NCBI RefSeq assembly: GCF_000504165.1
Contig: NZ_AYSE01000005.1
Location: forward strand, 1-64,000
Length of the DNA: 64,000 nucleotides
Direction: 5' to 3'
DNA from: Bacillus sp. FJAT-14578
GTDB taxonomy: Bacteria; Bacillota; Bacilli; Bacillales; Bacillaceae_H
The translations under genes were made by a program, and so were the position numbers. The notes beneath the pieces are model-generated. The model made no database searches and was not told the DNA's origin. It was given only the letters and a program-made list of their open reading frames with translations. This document shows, one piece after another, positions 22,492-32,089 of the stretch (position 1 is the first letter of the stretch; each line of letters begins with the position of its first letter).

Positions 22492-23385
22492 GTGTGGTCG
22501 TTATCCAAAGTGTGGGAATCGATGATAAGGTACTTGTCTAATGAACAATTATGGACTCAAATTGGAGAGGGAATTGTCAAAAGTATACTGATTTTAATAT
22601 TAGCTGCTTTTTTCATCAAAATTGGAAAAGTGGCTTTGAACAAAGTATTTGAAGTAAGGCAGAAAAGCCCGCTCAGAATCTCTGAAAGACGTGAAGCAAC
22701 ACTAATGAAGTTATTGCAAAACATTCTGACGTATGTCGTATATTTCGTTGCCTTTATGATGATTTTGGAGACCATGACAATTGATGTGAAAGCCTTGCTT
22801 GCAGGGGCGGGAATTGTAGGACTCGCGGTAGGTTTTGGAGCCCAAAACCTAGTCCGGGATATTATTACCGGCTTTTTTATCATTTTTGAAGACCAATTCT
22901 CGGTAGGTGATTATGTTCGGGTTGGTACATTTGAAGGAACAGTTGAAGAGATTGGACTCCGTACGACCAAAATAAAAAGCTGGACAGGTGAATTGAATAT
23001 ATTGCCAAATGGAAGTATTGTAGAAGTAACGAATTTTTCAATTTACAATAGCATGGCTTTTGTTGATGTAAGTATCGCCTATGAAGAGAATATTGCAGAA
23101 GCGGAGAAAATTATTACAGAACTATTGCAGGAATTGCCGGATAAATATGAAGATATGGTAAAGTCCCCTGAACTGCTTGGAGTACAAAATGTGGTAGGAA
23201 CCGAGGTGGTCATGCGCATTGTTTGCGAAGTAAAACCGATGAAGCATTGGCATATTGCGAGAGTCATTCGAAAAGAGGTAAAGGCAAAGCTGGATCAACA
23301 TGGAATTGAGATTCCGTTTCCTCGTATGGTGATGTATAACCGAAATGAAGGACCGCCCAAAAAAGAAAATCAATCATCATTCTGA
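22492..23385 (+). CDS. Small-conductance mechanosensitive channel (MscS family)
   Basis: 297 aa. There are three N-terminal membrane segments. The pore helix LLAGAGIVGLAVGFGAQNLVRDIITGFFI (described by its AGAGIVGLAVGFGAQ core, residues ~103-117) is the MscS TM3. The beta domain contains DYVRVGTFEGTVEEIGLRTT and NG(S)IVEVTNFS. The protein releases solutes on osmotic downshock. The start is GTG after GGAAGG. It is 32 bases from the DUF951 gene, probably the same operon. Confidence 0.93.
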   Translation: MWSLSKVWESMIRYLSNEQLWTQIGEGIVKSILILILAAFFIKIGKVALNKVFEVRQKSPLRISERREATLMKLLQNILTYVVYFVAFMMILETMTIDVKALLAGAGIVGLAVGFGAQNLVRDIITGFFIIFEDQFSVGDYVRVGTFEGTVEEIGLRTTKIKSWTGELNILPNGSIVEVTNFSIYNSMAFVDVSIAYEENIAEAEKIITELLQELPDKYEDMVKSPELLGVQNVVGTEVVMRIVCEVKPMKHWHIARVIRKEVKAKLDQHGIEIPFPRMVMYNRNEGPPKKENQSSF

Positions 23386-23417
23386 GCCCATAAAGAAATA
23401 GAGGAAGGAGAAGAACA

Positions 23418-23615
23418 GTGACAGAAAAAGAATTTGGTTTATTGGACGTTGTAGAAATGAAAAAGGCACATCCCTGCGGAGTGAATCGTTGGAAAATTAT
23501 TCGGATGGGAATGGACGTGCGAATCAAATGTGAGGGCTGTGACCATAGCGTAATGCTGCCGAGGAGAGAATTTGCTAGAAAAATGAAAAAAGTGTTAGTG
23601 AAGCATGAGGAATAA
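23418..23615 (+). CDS. DUF951 zinc-ribbon-like small protein (YyzM)
   Basis: 65 aa. HPCG near residue 17 and CEGCDH near residue 39 suggest a four-cysteine/histidine metal site. The family is widespread in Bacillota, is often next to mscS, and has no established function. The start is GTG after GGAGAAG. Confidence 0.88.
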   Translation: MTEKEFGLLDVVEMKKAHPCGVNRWKIIRMGMDVRIKCEGCDHSVMLPRREFARKMKKVLVKHEE

Positions 23616-23631
23616 ACTCATGCTTTTTTTT
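23601..23631 (+). terminator. Terminator at the end of the DUF951 gene
   Basis: AAGCATGAG pairs with CTCATGCTT, followed by eight T residues. It overlaps the stop codon, showing that the next gene begins well downstream. Confidence 0.85.
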
Positions 23632-23694
23632 GCGCCTTGTTTTATACTGAAAATCAACTACATCAAAAGCGGTGATAGGAAGAGAGGGAGAAGA

Positions 23695-25704
23695 TTGACA
23701 CGACAATTTACATCCGCATGTTCACTGAATTGTTGGGATAGTTGCGGGTTTAAGGTAACGGTAGAAAGTGGGAAAGTAACAAAGGTAGAAGGAGATCCCC
23801 TCCACCCTATTACACAAGGGAAAATATGCGGCAGGGGGCGCATGCTTGAGACAAAAACAAATTCAAAAGATCGCCTTCTTCATCCTTTGAAGAAAATAAA
23901 CGGCAAATTTGTTCAAATTACATGGGAACAAGCGTTAAACGAAATCTCTCAAAAATTAAAAGAGATAAAGGCGCAATACGGACCCACAGCTGTTTTGCAC
24001 AGTCATGACTACGCAAATAGCGGTTTCTTGAAAAACCTTGATCAACGTTTTTTCAATTGTTTTGGAGGAGTAACAGAATTGATCGGGAGTATTTGCTGGG
24101 GAGCGGGAATTGAGGCGCAAACATGGGATTTTGGACAATCTTACAGCCACTCGCCCGAAGATATTTATAACAGCAAACACGTAGTTGTATGGGGAAGAAA
24201 TGTCGCTAGAACGAATATGCATTTGTTCCAGCATTTACAGGAGTCTAAAAGAAGGGGAGCCACCCTTACGGTCATCGACCCCATTTTTAACGCTACAGCT
24301 AAAATTGCGGACCATTATGTGTCGGTTAAGCCTGGAATGGACGGCCTATTGGCTTTAGGGGTGATAAAGGAAATCATCGAACTTGGATTAGAGGACCAGA
24401 ACTTCATCGAACATTATACCCATGGGTACGAAACGCTTCGCCAGTTGATTGAGCAGACAGAATGGGAAGAAATCATAGAAGCCGCTGAAGTGGAGAGGGA
24501 AGTTTTTAGTATATTAGCCCGTTTATATGCGGACGGTCCAACGACCACCTATCTTGGATTGGGCATGCAGCGCTATCAAAATGGAGGGAATACGATTCGT
24601 TTAATTGATGCGTTAGTCGCTGTTAGCGGCAATGTTGGGATTGCTGGCGGAGGAGCGAACTTTGGAAACCTTCAAGTAGGACGAAGTTTTAATACGGCAG
24701 CTTTGACATTGCCAGAACGCAAAAGATACCATCGCGTCTTTTCCATGATGAAGCAAGCGGAAGAAATCTTACAGGCGGTAAATCCGGAAATTAAAATGAT
24801 TATGGTGACATGTGGAAACCCGCTCACTCAAGTTCCGGATACGAATGTGGTAAAAAAAGCGTTCGAATCGGTTGAGATGGTGGTAGTCATTGATCATTTT
24901 ATGACAGATACAGCAGAAGCTGCGGATTATGTACTGCCTGCGACAACGGTCTTTGAAGAAACGGATATTTATTATTCTTCTATGTATCATGGTTATATGA
25001 ATTATGGTGAGGCGCTTGTGGCACCGCCTGGAGAAGCCAAATCCGATTTATGGATTTGGACGGAACTTGCCAAACGTTTAGGTTTCGGTCATCACTTTGA
25101 CTATTCGATTGACGAATTCCTTCGTATGGGGCTGGGGGAGTTGGAACAAAAAGGATATACACTGGAACGATTGAAGAAAGAACGGCATCTGTTGTTGCCG
25201 GTTGAAGAGATTCCGTGGAAAAACAAAGTGTTTCTGACACCGACAGGGAAGTATGAATTTCTCTCTTTAACTGCTGCGCAAAAAGGGCTGGACGGGAAAC
25301 TAAAGAAATTATTTCCCAAGGAATCTCCTGTTAGTAACCCGAACTTGGCTAAAGGTTATCCGTATACATTATTATCCATTCATCCGATGAGGTCAAACCA
25401 CTCTCAGCATTATCCTTTAATTGATAATATGCAAACTGTAAAAGTGGAAGTATCTCCGGATATAGCCCATGAGCAAGGATTAAAAGAAAATGACCAGGTT
25501 CGCGTTTTTAATAAGCGAGGGGAAGTAAAGGGAATAGTGAAGATAATGAAGCAAGCGCATCCGAAAACGATCAACATCGATGAAGGGCAGTGGGAGAAAT
25601 TTGGCGGAAGCATTAATAGGTTGACGCCAAGCGGGGAATCCGATAATCGCTTAGGCAGTATTTTGTATGACTGTTTAGTAAATGTTGAAAAAATCAGCCA
25701 TTGA
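23695..25704 (+). CDS. yyaE: Molybdopterin-dependent oxidoreductase (YyaE family)
   Basis: 669 aa DMSO-reductase-superfamily enzyme binding a bis-MGD cofactor. The N-terminal 4Fe-4S motif is CSLNCWDSCG, then KICGRG. The substrate is unknown; B. subtilis YyaE is equally uncharacterised. The open frame runs up to 23605, but that lies inside the preceding terminator. GGGAG is placed ahead of TTG 23695, and homologues begin near the cysteine motif, so I use the TTG. Confidence 0.88.
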   Translation: MTRQFTSACSLNCWDSCGFKVTVESGKVTKVEGDPLHPITQGKICGRGRMLETKTNSKDRLLHPLKKINGKFVQITWEQALNEISQKLKEIKAQYGPTAVLHSHDYANSGFLKNLDQRFFNCFGGVTELIGSICWGAGIEAQTWDFGQSYSHSPEDIYNSKHVVVWGRNVARTNMHLFQHLQESKRRGATLTVIDPIFNATAKIADHYVSVKPGMDGLLALGVIKEIIELGLEDQNFIEHYTHGYETLRQLIEQTEWEEIIEAAEVEREVFSILARLYADGPTTTYLGLGMQRYQNGGNTIRLIDALVAVSGNVGIAGGGANFGNLQVGRSFNTAALTLPERKRYHRVFSMMKQAEEILQAVNPEIKMIMVTCGNPLTQVPDTNVVKKAFESVEMVVVIDHFMTDTAEAADYVLPATTVFEETDIYYSSMYHGYMNYGEALVAPPGEAKSDLWIWTELAKRLGFGHHFDYSIDEFLRMGLGELEQKGYTLERLKKERHLLLPVEEIPWKNKVFLTPTGKYEFLSLTAAQKGLDGKLKKLFPKESPVSNPNLAKGYPYTLLSIHPMRSNHSQHYPLIDNMQTVKVEVSPDIAHEQGLKENDQVRVFNKRGEVKGIVKIMKQAHPKTINIDEGQWEKFGGSINRLTPSGESDNRLGSILYDCLVNVEKISH

Positions 25705-25901
25705 TAAATCAATGCTTGTCTTGGATTACAGCTTGTTTTTTTAGACATGACTCACTATAATTGTGAAAGACTAATTTGTTTTCGGTTCAGGAAAACTTGG
25801 CCATCATCAAGCTTGTAAGAGCATGGGATTGTCTAGTTGTATATACGTTAACTAAGAACCTATTTTTTCTTGGTTGACTTAAAAAGAGGAGTGGAATAAA
25901 G

Positions 25902-27002
25902 ATGGCATTAACAGCAGGTATTGTTGGTCTTCCGAATGTGGGGAAGTCGACTTTATTTAATGCAATTACACAAGCGGGGGCAGAATCAGCGAACTATCCT
26001 TTCTGTACCATTGATCCAAATGTCGGGATTGTTGAAGTGCCGGATCATCGTTTGCAAAAGTTAACAGAATTGGTAAAACCCAAAAAAACGGTTCCTACTG
26101 CATTTGAGTTCACTGACATTGCCGGTATCGTAAAAGGGGCGAGTAAAGGGGAAGGATTGGGAAATAAATTCTTATCCCATATTCGCCAAGTAGATGCCAT
26201 TTGCCATGTTGTTCGTTGTTTTGCAGATGACAACATTACCCATGTAGCGGGGAAAGTAGATCCGATTTCTGATATTGAAACAATCAATTTAGAGCTGATT
26301 TTAGCTGACATGGAAAGTGTGGATAAACGTTTAGACCGTGTGGCGAAGTTGGCAAAACAAAAAGATAAAGATGCTGTTTATGAGCATGAGATATTAACAA
26401 AATTAAAAGAGGCGTTTGAACAAGAAAAACCTGCGCGTGCTGTTGAATTTACAGAAGAGCAAATGCGTATTGTAAAAGGCCTCCACTTATTGACGATTAA
26501 ACCTGTTCTATATGTAGCTAACGTTGGAGAAGAAGAAGTGGCTGATTCTTCCGAAAACCCATACGTAAAACAGGTTAGAGAATTTGCAGCTGGGGAAAAT
26601 GCAGAGGTAATCGTGATTTGTGCCAAAATCGAGTCAGAGATTGCAGAACTTGAAGGAGAAGAAAAGGACATGTTCCTTCAAGAGTTAGGCATCGAAGAAT
26701 CGGGATTAGATCAATTAATTCGCGCAGCCTACCATCTATTAGGATTAGCTACGTATTTCACAGCAGGTGAGCAAGAGGTACGCGCTTGGACGTTCCGTAA
26801 AGGAATGAAGGCTCCTCAATGTGCAGGGATTATTCATACCGATTTTGAACGCGGGTTTATTAGAGCCGAAACGGTTGCCTATGAAGATTTATTGGCAGCA
26901 GGAACAATGGGATCAGCGCGTGAGGCTGGAAAAGTCCGTCTCGAAGGAAAAGAGTATTTGGTGCAGGACGGAGATGTTATGCACTTCAGATTTAACGTAT
27001 AA
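25902..27002 (+). CDS. ychF: Redox-regulated ATPase YchF
   Basis: 366 aa OBG-family P-loop protein preferring ATP. The Walker A is GLPNVGKSTLFNAIT (about residues 8-22), switch I contains NYPFCTIDPN, and DIAGIVKGAS follows. The C-terminal TGS-like domain ends QDGDVMHFRFNV. It associates with ribosomes and responds to oxidative stress in several bacteria. The ribosome binding site is GAGGAG. The gap to yyaE (25705-25901) shows no gene. Confidence 0.97.
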   Translation: MALTAGIVGLPNVGKSTLFNAITQAGAESANYPFCTIDPNVGIVEVPDHRLQKLTELVKPKKTVPTAFEFTDIAGIVKGASKGEGLGNKFLSHIRQVDAICHVVRCFADDNITHVAGKVDPISDIETINLELILADMESVDKRLDRVAKLAKQKDKDAVYEHEILTKLKEAFEQEKPARAVEFTEEQMRIVKGLHLLTIKPVLYVANVGEEEVADSSENPYVKQVREFAAGENAEVIVICAKIESEIAELEGEEKDMFLQELGIEESGLDQLIRAAYHLLGLATYFTAGEQEVRAWTFRKGMKAPQCAGIIHTDFERGFIRAETVAYEDLLAAGTMGSAREAGKVRLEGKEYLVQDGDVMHFRFNV

Positions 27003-27171
27003 GATTGTGCCAGCTCTACTGTTGATACAATGTTAAAAGAAGCATCGTTTCTGCATTATTTGGTCGTGACCAGGTAAAGGCGTAAGCGATGCTTTCTTCT
27101 TGATTGCATACTATGTATCGAACGCCCCTCCTATGGTGAGACTTATTTAAAAGATAAATGCATGATTCGTG

Positions 27172-27200
27172 TTGATTATCTAAAATTCATATGCTATAAT
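27172..27200 (+). promoter_or_regulatory. Promoter of rpsF-ssb-rpsR
   Basis: TTGATT (27172-27177), a 17-base spacer and TATAAT (27195-27200). It lies just ahead of the structured leader. Confidence 0.8.
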
Positions 27201-27217
27201 CTACTATTGTGAGTAAT

Positions 27218-27268
27218 AAATTTATTGCTCCTTGCCCTTTTAAGGGCCGTTTAGACCAAAAGGAGGTG
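27218..27268 (+). promoter_or_regulatory. rpsF leader, S6:S18 autoregulatory RNA
   Basis: CTCCTT upstream can pair with the ribosome binding site AAGGAG. Inside lies a CCCTT/AAGGG hairpin followed by CCG. This layout matches the known S6:S18-binding leader, in which a CCG-containing motif is bound by the S6:S18 complex to repress the operon. Confidence 0.7.
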
Positions 27269-27274
27269 ACAGTG

Positions 27275-27565
27275 ATGAGAAAGTACGAAATTATGTATAT
27301 CATCCGTCCAAACATTGAAGATGAGGCTAAAAAAGCTTTAGTTGAGCGTTTCAGCGGCATTTTAACTGATAATGGTGCAGAAATCGAAAACGTAAAAGAG
27401 TGGGGTAAACGCCGCTTAGCTTACGAAATCAACGACTTCCGTGACGGTTACTACATGATCGTTAATGCAAAAGCTGAAACAGAAGCGGTTCAAGAATTTG
27501 ATCGTCTTGCAAAAATCAGCGAAGACATTATCCGTCATATCGTTGTAAAAGAAGAAGCAAAATAA
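27275..27565 (+). CDS. rpsF: Ribosomal protein bS6
   Basis: 96 aa. The protein begins [20 protein letters not shown] and binds 16S rRNA as a heterodimer with bS18. The frame opens earlier, but an ideal AAAGGAGGTGAC lies just before ATG 27275, matching the family length (95-96 aa). First gene of the rpsF-ssb-rpsR operon. Confidence 0.97.
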   Translation: MRKYEIMYIIRPNIEDEAKKALVERFSGILTDNGAEIENVKEWGKRRLAYEINDFRDGYYMIVNAKAETEAVQEFDRLAKISEDIIRHIVVKEEAK

Positions 27566-27610
27566 TCGTTCATTTAGATAAATTTTTTAAATCCTTAAGG
27601 AGTGGTTCTG

Positions 27611-28117
27611 ATGATGAATCGCGTAATTCTCGTGGGACGTCTAACGAAAGATCCAGAATTGCGTTACACCCCAAATGGAGTAGCGGTAGCAACTTTCACG
27701 TTAGCAGTTAATCGCGCATTTACAAATCAGCAAGGTGAACGTGAAGCAGATTTTATTAACTGCGTCGTATGGCGTCGTCCTGCTGAAAATGTCGCTAACT
27801 TTTTGAAAAAAGGAAGTTTGGCTGGAGTGGACGGTCGTATTCAGACAAGAAATTATGAAGGTCAAGACGGCAAACGTGTATATGTGACGGAAGTGTTAGC
27901 GGAAAGTGTGCAATTCCTAGAGCCAAAAGGAAGCGGCGGCGGAGACTTCGGAGGTCAAGGCGGCTTTACTGGTGGTTCTGGACAAGGGTTCCCATTTGGT
28001 CAAGGTCAAGATCAGAACCGTAATCCGAAAAGTTCGGGGTACACAAGAGTTGATGATGATCCATTTGCCAATAGCGGTGAAACGATTGATATCTCAGACG
28101 ATGATTTACCATTCTAA
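27611..28117 (+). CDS. ssb: Single-stranded DNA-binding protein SsbA
   Basis: 168 aa. The OB fold covers residues 1-110 ([41 protein letters not shown]). A glycine-rich linker follows, and the acidic tip DISDDDLPF recruits partner proteins. The start at ATG 27611 (MMNRV) is eight bases from AAGGAG; ATG 27614 is possible. It is placed between rpsF and rpsR as in B. subtilis. Confidence 0.97.
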   Translation: MMNRVILVGRLTKDPELRYTPNGVAVATFTLAVNRAFTNQQGEREADFINCVVWRRPAENVANFLKKGSLAGVDGRIQTRNYEGQDGKRVYVTEVLAESVQFLEPKGSGGGDFGGQGGFTGGSGQGFPFGQGQDQNRNPKSSGYTRVDDDPFANSGETIDISDDDLPF

Positions 28118-28183
28118 TATAGAGGAAATCGAATCTTACTTGTGTGTCAACTACTTATAAAAGAACGGAAGGAGGTAATTTGA

Positions 28184-28423
28184 ATGGCTGGAGGACGTAA
28201 AGGTGGACGTAACAGACGTCGTAAAGTTTGCTTTTTTACAGCAAACGGCATCACTAACATCGATTACAAAGAAGTGGATATGCTTAAAAAGTTCGTTTCA
28301 GAACGCGGTAAAATCTTACCTCGTCGTGTAACTGGTACAAGCGCTAAATACCAACGTAAATTAACGATTGCAATTAAGCGCGCACGCCAAATGGCATTAT
28401 TACCATACGTTTCAGGTGAATAA
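28184..28423 (+). CDS. rpsR: Ribosomal protein bS18
   Basis: 79 aa, basic. [30 protein letters not shown] and [11 protein letters not shown] are the conserved blocks. It carries a single N-terminal cysteine and is not the zinc-binding paralogue type. The ribosome binding site GGAGGT precedes the ATG. A strong terminator closes the operon. Confidence 0.97.
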   Translation: MAGGRKGGRNRRRKVCFFTANGITNIDYKEVDMLKKFVSERGKILPRRVTGTSAKYQRKLTIAIKRARQMALLPYVSGE

Positions 28424-28435
28424 TAAATTAAGATG

Positions 28436-28475
28436 AAAAGAGACAGTAAGAACACATTCTTACTGTCTCTTTTTC
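28436..28475 (+). terminator. rpsR operon terminator
   Basis: AAAAGAGACAGTAAGAA pairs fully with its inverse across a CACA loop, followed by T residues. Confidence 0.9.
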
Positions 28476-28623
28476 GTAACACAAAGCTCTGGACATAGGA
28501 CCGCATCGCAGGGTTATCCGGGAGAAAAATTGAAGGATAAGCCTTTTTGGTTTATAACGTTTGCGTCCACTGTATCAAATAGATAAAATAAGTAATAGTT
28601 CAATTGAAGTTTGAGGTGAAATT

Positions 28624-29559
28624 GTGAAAAACACTCGTTATTTAACGGAGGGAGCCGTATTACTGGCGCTATTTGCTGTTATGCTGCTAGTTTCTCTATA
28701 CATACCATTGATAGGGAGCCTATTTTCTTTATTATTGGGTGTTCCTTTTTTAATTTTCACAGCCAGGCATGGCTGGAAAAACTCGATCCTTTTTTTTGTA
28801 GGATCCCTCGTTTTAACAGGTTTGTTCGGGACCATTTTACTGGTTCCTGTAACATTTGCTTTTGGGTTAGGGGGAATAGTGATTGGGGAGCTTTATAAAA
28901 GGGAAAAAAGCCGCTATTCCATCTTACTGGGCGGAACGGTCACTTTTAGTATAAATTTAGTTTTGTTGTTTGTCATTACGAATGTTTTTGCTAATATAAA
29001 TATGCTAAATGAACTTCAAGTAGCTTTTGAGGAATCAATGAAGACTACTGAAGGGATGCTTGGATCATTAGGGCAAGAGCCAAGCGAACAACAAATGCAG
29101 CTATTACGGGAATCCTTCCAAACTATCCAATATTTGCTGCCGTCTTTCCTTGTTATATCAGGCTTCGTTTTAGCCTTTATCACACAGTGGTCAGCAGTTC
29201 CGATATTAAGGAAACTCGGTTATACAATCGAAAAATTCCCTCCTCTGAGAAGTTTTAAGTTGCCTAAAAGTATTCTGTGGTATTATCTGTTAGTGTTAGT
29301 ATTATCGTTTTTAAAAATGGAAAAGGGTTCTTTTTCCTATATTAGCGTGTTAAATATAGCAACCATTTTACAACTGTTAATAGTGGTTCAGGGTTATGCC
29401 TTGCTCTTTTATTACTTCCATAAGAAATCGGTTGGAAAATGGGTTCCCATCATAATTGTTATCTTGACTTTAGCGCTTCCATTTTTCCTTCAATTTATTC
29501 GAATCTTAGGTATAATTGACTTAGGATTTGATTTGAGAAATCGAAAAAACAAGAAATAA
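28624..29559 (+). CDS. yybS: DUF2232 membrane protein YybS
   Basis: 311 aa with about eight hydrophobic segments. The N-terminus LTEGAVLLALFAVMLL is typical of the YybS/DUF2232 family, which resembles S-component-like transport proteins. The function is unknown. Conserved linkage with gdpP suggests a shared membrane or nucleotide-signalling context. The start is GTG after GAGGTG. The stop lies 36 bases before the chosen gdpP start. Confidence 0.85.
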   Translation: MKNTRYLTEGAVLLALFAVMLLVSLYIPLIGSLFSLLLGVPFLIFTARHGWKNSILFFVGSLVLTGLFGTILLVPVTFAFGLGGIVIGELYKREKSRYSILLGGTVTFSINLVLLFVITNVFANINMLNELQVAFEESMKTTEGMLGSLGQEPSEQQMQLLRESFQTIQYLLPSFLVISGFVLAFITQWSAVPILRKLGYTIEKFPPLRSFKLPKSILWYYLLVLVLSFLKMEKGSFSYISVLNIATILQLLIVVQGYALLFYYFHKKSVGKWVPIIIVILTLALPFFLQFIRILGIIDLGFDLRNRKNKK

Positions 29560-29595
29560 TGAAATTTGGAAATTAAAGATTGGGAGCTGAAATGG

Positions 29596-31569
29596 ATGCC
29601 TATCTTTGATAAAAAGAACATCATTCGCTTTCCCTTTTACTTGCTATATAGCCTTGCCTTAATTTTGTTGGGCATTATCACTTATCATCAATGGCTGATA
29701 GGGGCAATCGGGTTTGTATGTTTATTGTTGGTACTATTGGTTTTTATTAGAATGGAACGAATGTTGTTTAATGAGTTTGAATCTTACGTATCCATGCTTT
29801 CCCACCGACTGAAAAAAGTTGGTGAAGAGGCATTGATGGAAATGCCTATTGGGATTATGTTATTTAACGACGACTACCAAATTGAATGGACCAATCCGTT
29901 TCTTGCTTCATGCTTTAATGAAGATACATTGGTTGGGAGATCTTTATATGATGTCGCAGAAAGTATGATTCCGTTGATTAAACAAGAGGTTGAAACGGAG
30001 ATTGTGACTTTAAATGAGCGAAAATATAAAGTGGTGATTAAACGCGATGAACGTTTGTTGTACTTCTTTGATGTAACGGAACAAACAGAAATTGAAAAGC
30101 TGTATGAAGAAGAAAGAACGGTATTAGGTATTATCTTCTTAGATAACTATGATGAAGTAACACAAGCGATGGACGATCAGGTAAAAAGCAACTTGAACAG
30201 TCAAGTCACGTCACTTATTAACCAGTGGGCTCATGAGACAGGGATCTTTATTAAAAGGACTTCCTCTGATCGATTTTTAGTCGTTTTAAATGAACAAATT
30301 CTTATGAGTCTTGAAAAAAATAAATTTTCAATTTTAGATGATGTAAGGGAAAGAACGACAAAACAGAATGCTCCGCTGACATTAAGTATTGGAATTGGGG
30401 TAGGGGCCCCTACATTGCCGGAATTGGGAGCACTCGCTCAATCCAGTTTAGATTTAGCCTTAGGCCGCGGGGGAGATCAAGTGGCCATTAAGCAGCCGAA
30501 CGGGAAAGTGAAGTTTTACGGCGGGAAAACCAATCCGATGGAGAAACGAACCCGGGTACGAGCGCGTGTTATCTCCCACGCTTTAAAAGAGCTAGTGACG
30601 GAAAGCGGAAAAGTTATTATAATGGGTCACAAATACCCTGATATGGATGCAGTAGGTTCAGCTATTGGAATTTTAAAAGTGGCACAAGTGAATCAAAAAG
30701 AGGGCTTCATTGTCCTTGATCCAAATCAGATTGACTCAGGTGTTCAAAGACTTTTAGAGGAAATTAAAAAGCAGCCGGACCTTTGGTCTCGTTTTATTAC
30801 ACCGGAAGAAGCTTTAAATATCGCAACAGAGGACACACTGCTGGTGATTGTTGATACACATAAGCCGTCTCTCGTCATTGAAGAGCGACTTTTAAATAAA
30901 ATGGAGCATGTAGTTGTCATCGATCACCATCGCCGTGGTGAAGAATTTATTGATGATCCGCTCCTTGTCTATATGGAGCCATATGCCTCTTCTACGGCGG
31001 AGCTTGTGACGGAGTTGCTGGAATATCAGCCAAAACGATTTAAAATCAATATGCTGGAGTCTACAGCCTTACTAGCCGGTATTATTGTCGATACAAAAAG
31101 CTTTACTCTGAGGACAGGCTCACGCACATTTGATGCGGCATCTTTCTTAAGGTCCCATGGGGCAGATACGGTGCTTGTGCAAAAGTTTTTAAAAGAAGAT
31201 ATGGATCAATATGTCAAGAGAGCGCAGTTAATAAAAAATGCTGAAATCTATAAAGCTGGGATTGCCATTTCAAAAGGAACAGAGGAAGAAATGTTTGATC
31301 AAGTATTAATTGCCCAGGCGGCAGATACGCTCCTTTCTATCAATGGAGTAGTTGCTTCCTTCGTTATCTCCAGGAGAAAAGACCAACTAGTCGGCATTAG
31401 TGCCAGGTCTCTAGGCGGTATTAACGTTCAAGTCATTATGGAAGGTCTGCAAGGAGGCGGGCATTTAACGAATGCAGCAACCCAGTTGCAAAACATTACG
31501 CTCCATGAAGCAGAAGAAAAATTAAAACAAGTAATTGATGAGTATTTAGAGGGAGGAAAAAAAGAATGA
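29596..31569 (+). CDS. gdpP: Cyclic di-AMP phosphodiesterase GdpP
   Basis: 657 aa. Two N-terminal membrane segments lead to a degenerate PAS domain (~80-150) and a degenerate GGDEF domain (~170-300). The DHH/DHHA1 catalytic module has [24 protein letters not shown] and [10 protein letters not shown]. It hydrolyses c-di-AMP and so controls potassium and cell-wall homeostasis. A TTG at 29566 is in frame, but GGGAG is nine bases before ATG 29596, where homologues begin (MPxF). It overlaps rplI by four bases. Confidence 0.95.
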   Translation: MPIFDKKNIIRFPFYLLYSLALILLGIITYHQWLIGAIGFVCLLLVLLVFIRMERMLFNEFESYVSMLSHRLKKVGEEALMEMPIGIMLFNDDYQIEWTNPFLASCFNEDTLVGRSLYDVAESMIPLIKQEVETEIVTLNERKYKVVIKRDERLLYFFDVTEQTEIEKLYEEERTVLGIIFLDNYDEVTQAMDDQVKSNLNSQVTSLINQWAHETGIFIKRTSSDRFLVVLNEQILMSLEKNKFSILDDVRERTTKQNAPLTLSIGIGVGAPTLPELGALAQSSLDLALGRGGDQVAIKQPNGKVKFYGGKTNPMEKRTRVRARVISHALKELVTESGKVIIMGHKYPDMDAVGSAIGILKVAQVNQKEGFIVLDPNQIDSGVQRLLEEIKKQPDLWSRFITPEEALNIATEDTLLVIVDTHKPSLVIEERLLNKMEHVVVIDHHRRGEEFIDDPLLVYMEPYASSTAELVTELLEYQPKRFKINMLESTALLAGIIVDTKSFTLRTGSRTFDAASFLRSHGADTVLVQKFLKEDMDQYVKRAQLIKNAEIYKAGIAISKGTEEEMFDQVLIAQAADTLLSINGVVASFVISRRKDQLVGISARSLGGINVQVIMEGLQGGGHLTNAATQLQNITLHEAEEKLKQVIDEYLEGGKKE

Positions 31570-32012
31570 AGGTTATTTTCTTACAAGATGTAAAAGGAAG
31601 AGGAAAAAAAGGCGAAGTCAAAAATGTCGCAGATGGATACGCACAGAATTTTTTAATTAAGCAAGGGCTGGCAATTGAAGCGACAAATGCGAGTATGAAA
31701 GCATTAGAAGGACAAAAGAATAAAGAAAAGAAAGAAGCGGCGGAAGAGTTAGCAAAGTCAAAAGAATTGAAGGAAGTATTAGAAAAGCTAACAGTTGAAT
31801 TGAAAGCAAAATCAGGAGAAGGCGGGCGTTTATTCGGCTCGATTACAAGTAAACAAATCGCAGAAGCATTACAGAAAGCTCATAATATCAAGGTGGATAA
31901 ACGAAAAATTGACATGGATGATGCAATCCGTGCTCTTGGATATACGAATGTACCGGTAAAACTGTATCCGGAAGTAACGGCTACTTTGAAAGTACATGTT
32001 TCCGAACAATAA
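31566..32012 (+). CDS. rplI: Ribosomal protein bL9
   Basis: 148 aa. It opens [26 protein letters not shown], the conserved N-domain with its long connecting helix, followed by the C-domain ([14 protein letters not shown]). It stabilises 23S rRNA near the L1 stalk. ATGA overlap with gdpP indicates coupling. Confidence 0.97.
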   Translation: MKVIFLQDVKGRGKKGEVKNVADGYAQNFLIKQGLAIEATNASMKALEGQKNKEKKEAAEELAKSKELKEVLEKLTVELKAKSGEGGRLFGSITSKQIAEALQKAHNIKVDKRKIDMDDAIRALGYTNVPVKLYPEVTATLKVHVSEQ

Positions 32013-32089
32013 AGGGAACTTCCATCAGTGGGGGGCTTATTGCCCGTTAATGGGGATAAACTCAATGAAAAGAAAAGGGGCGATTGAAT

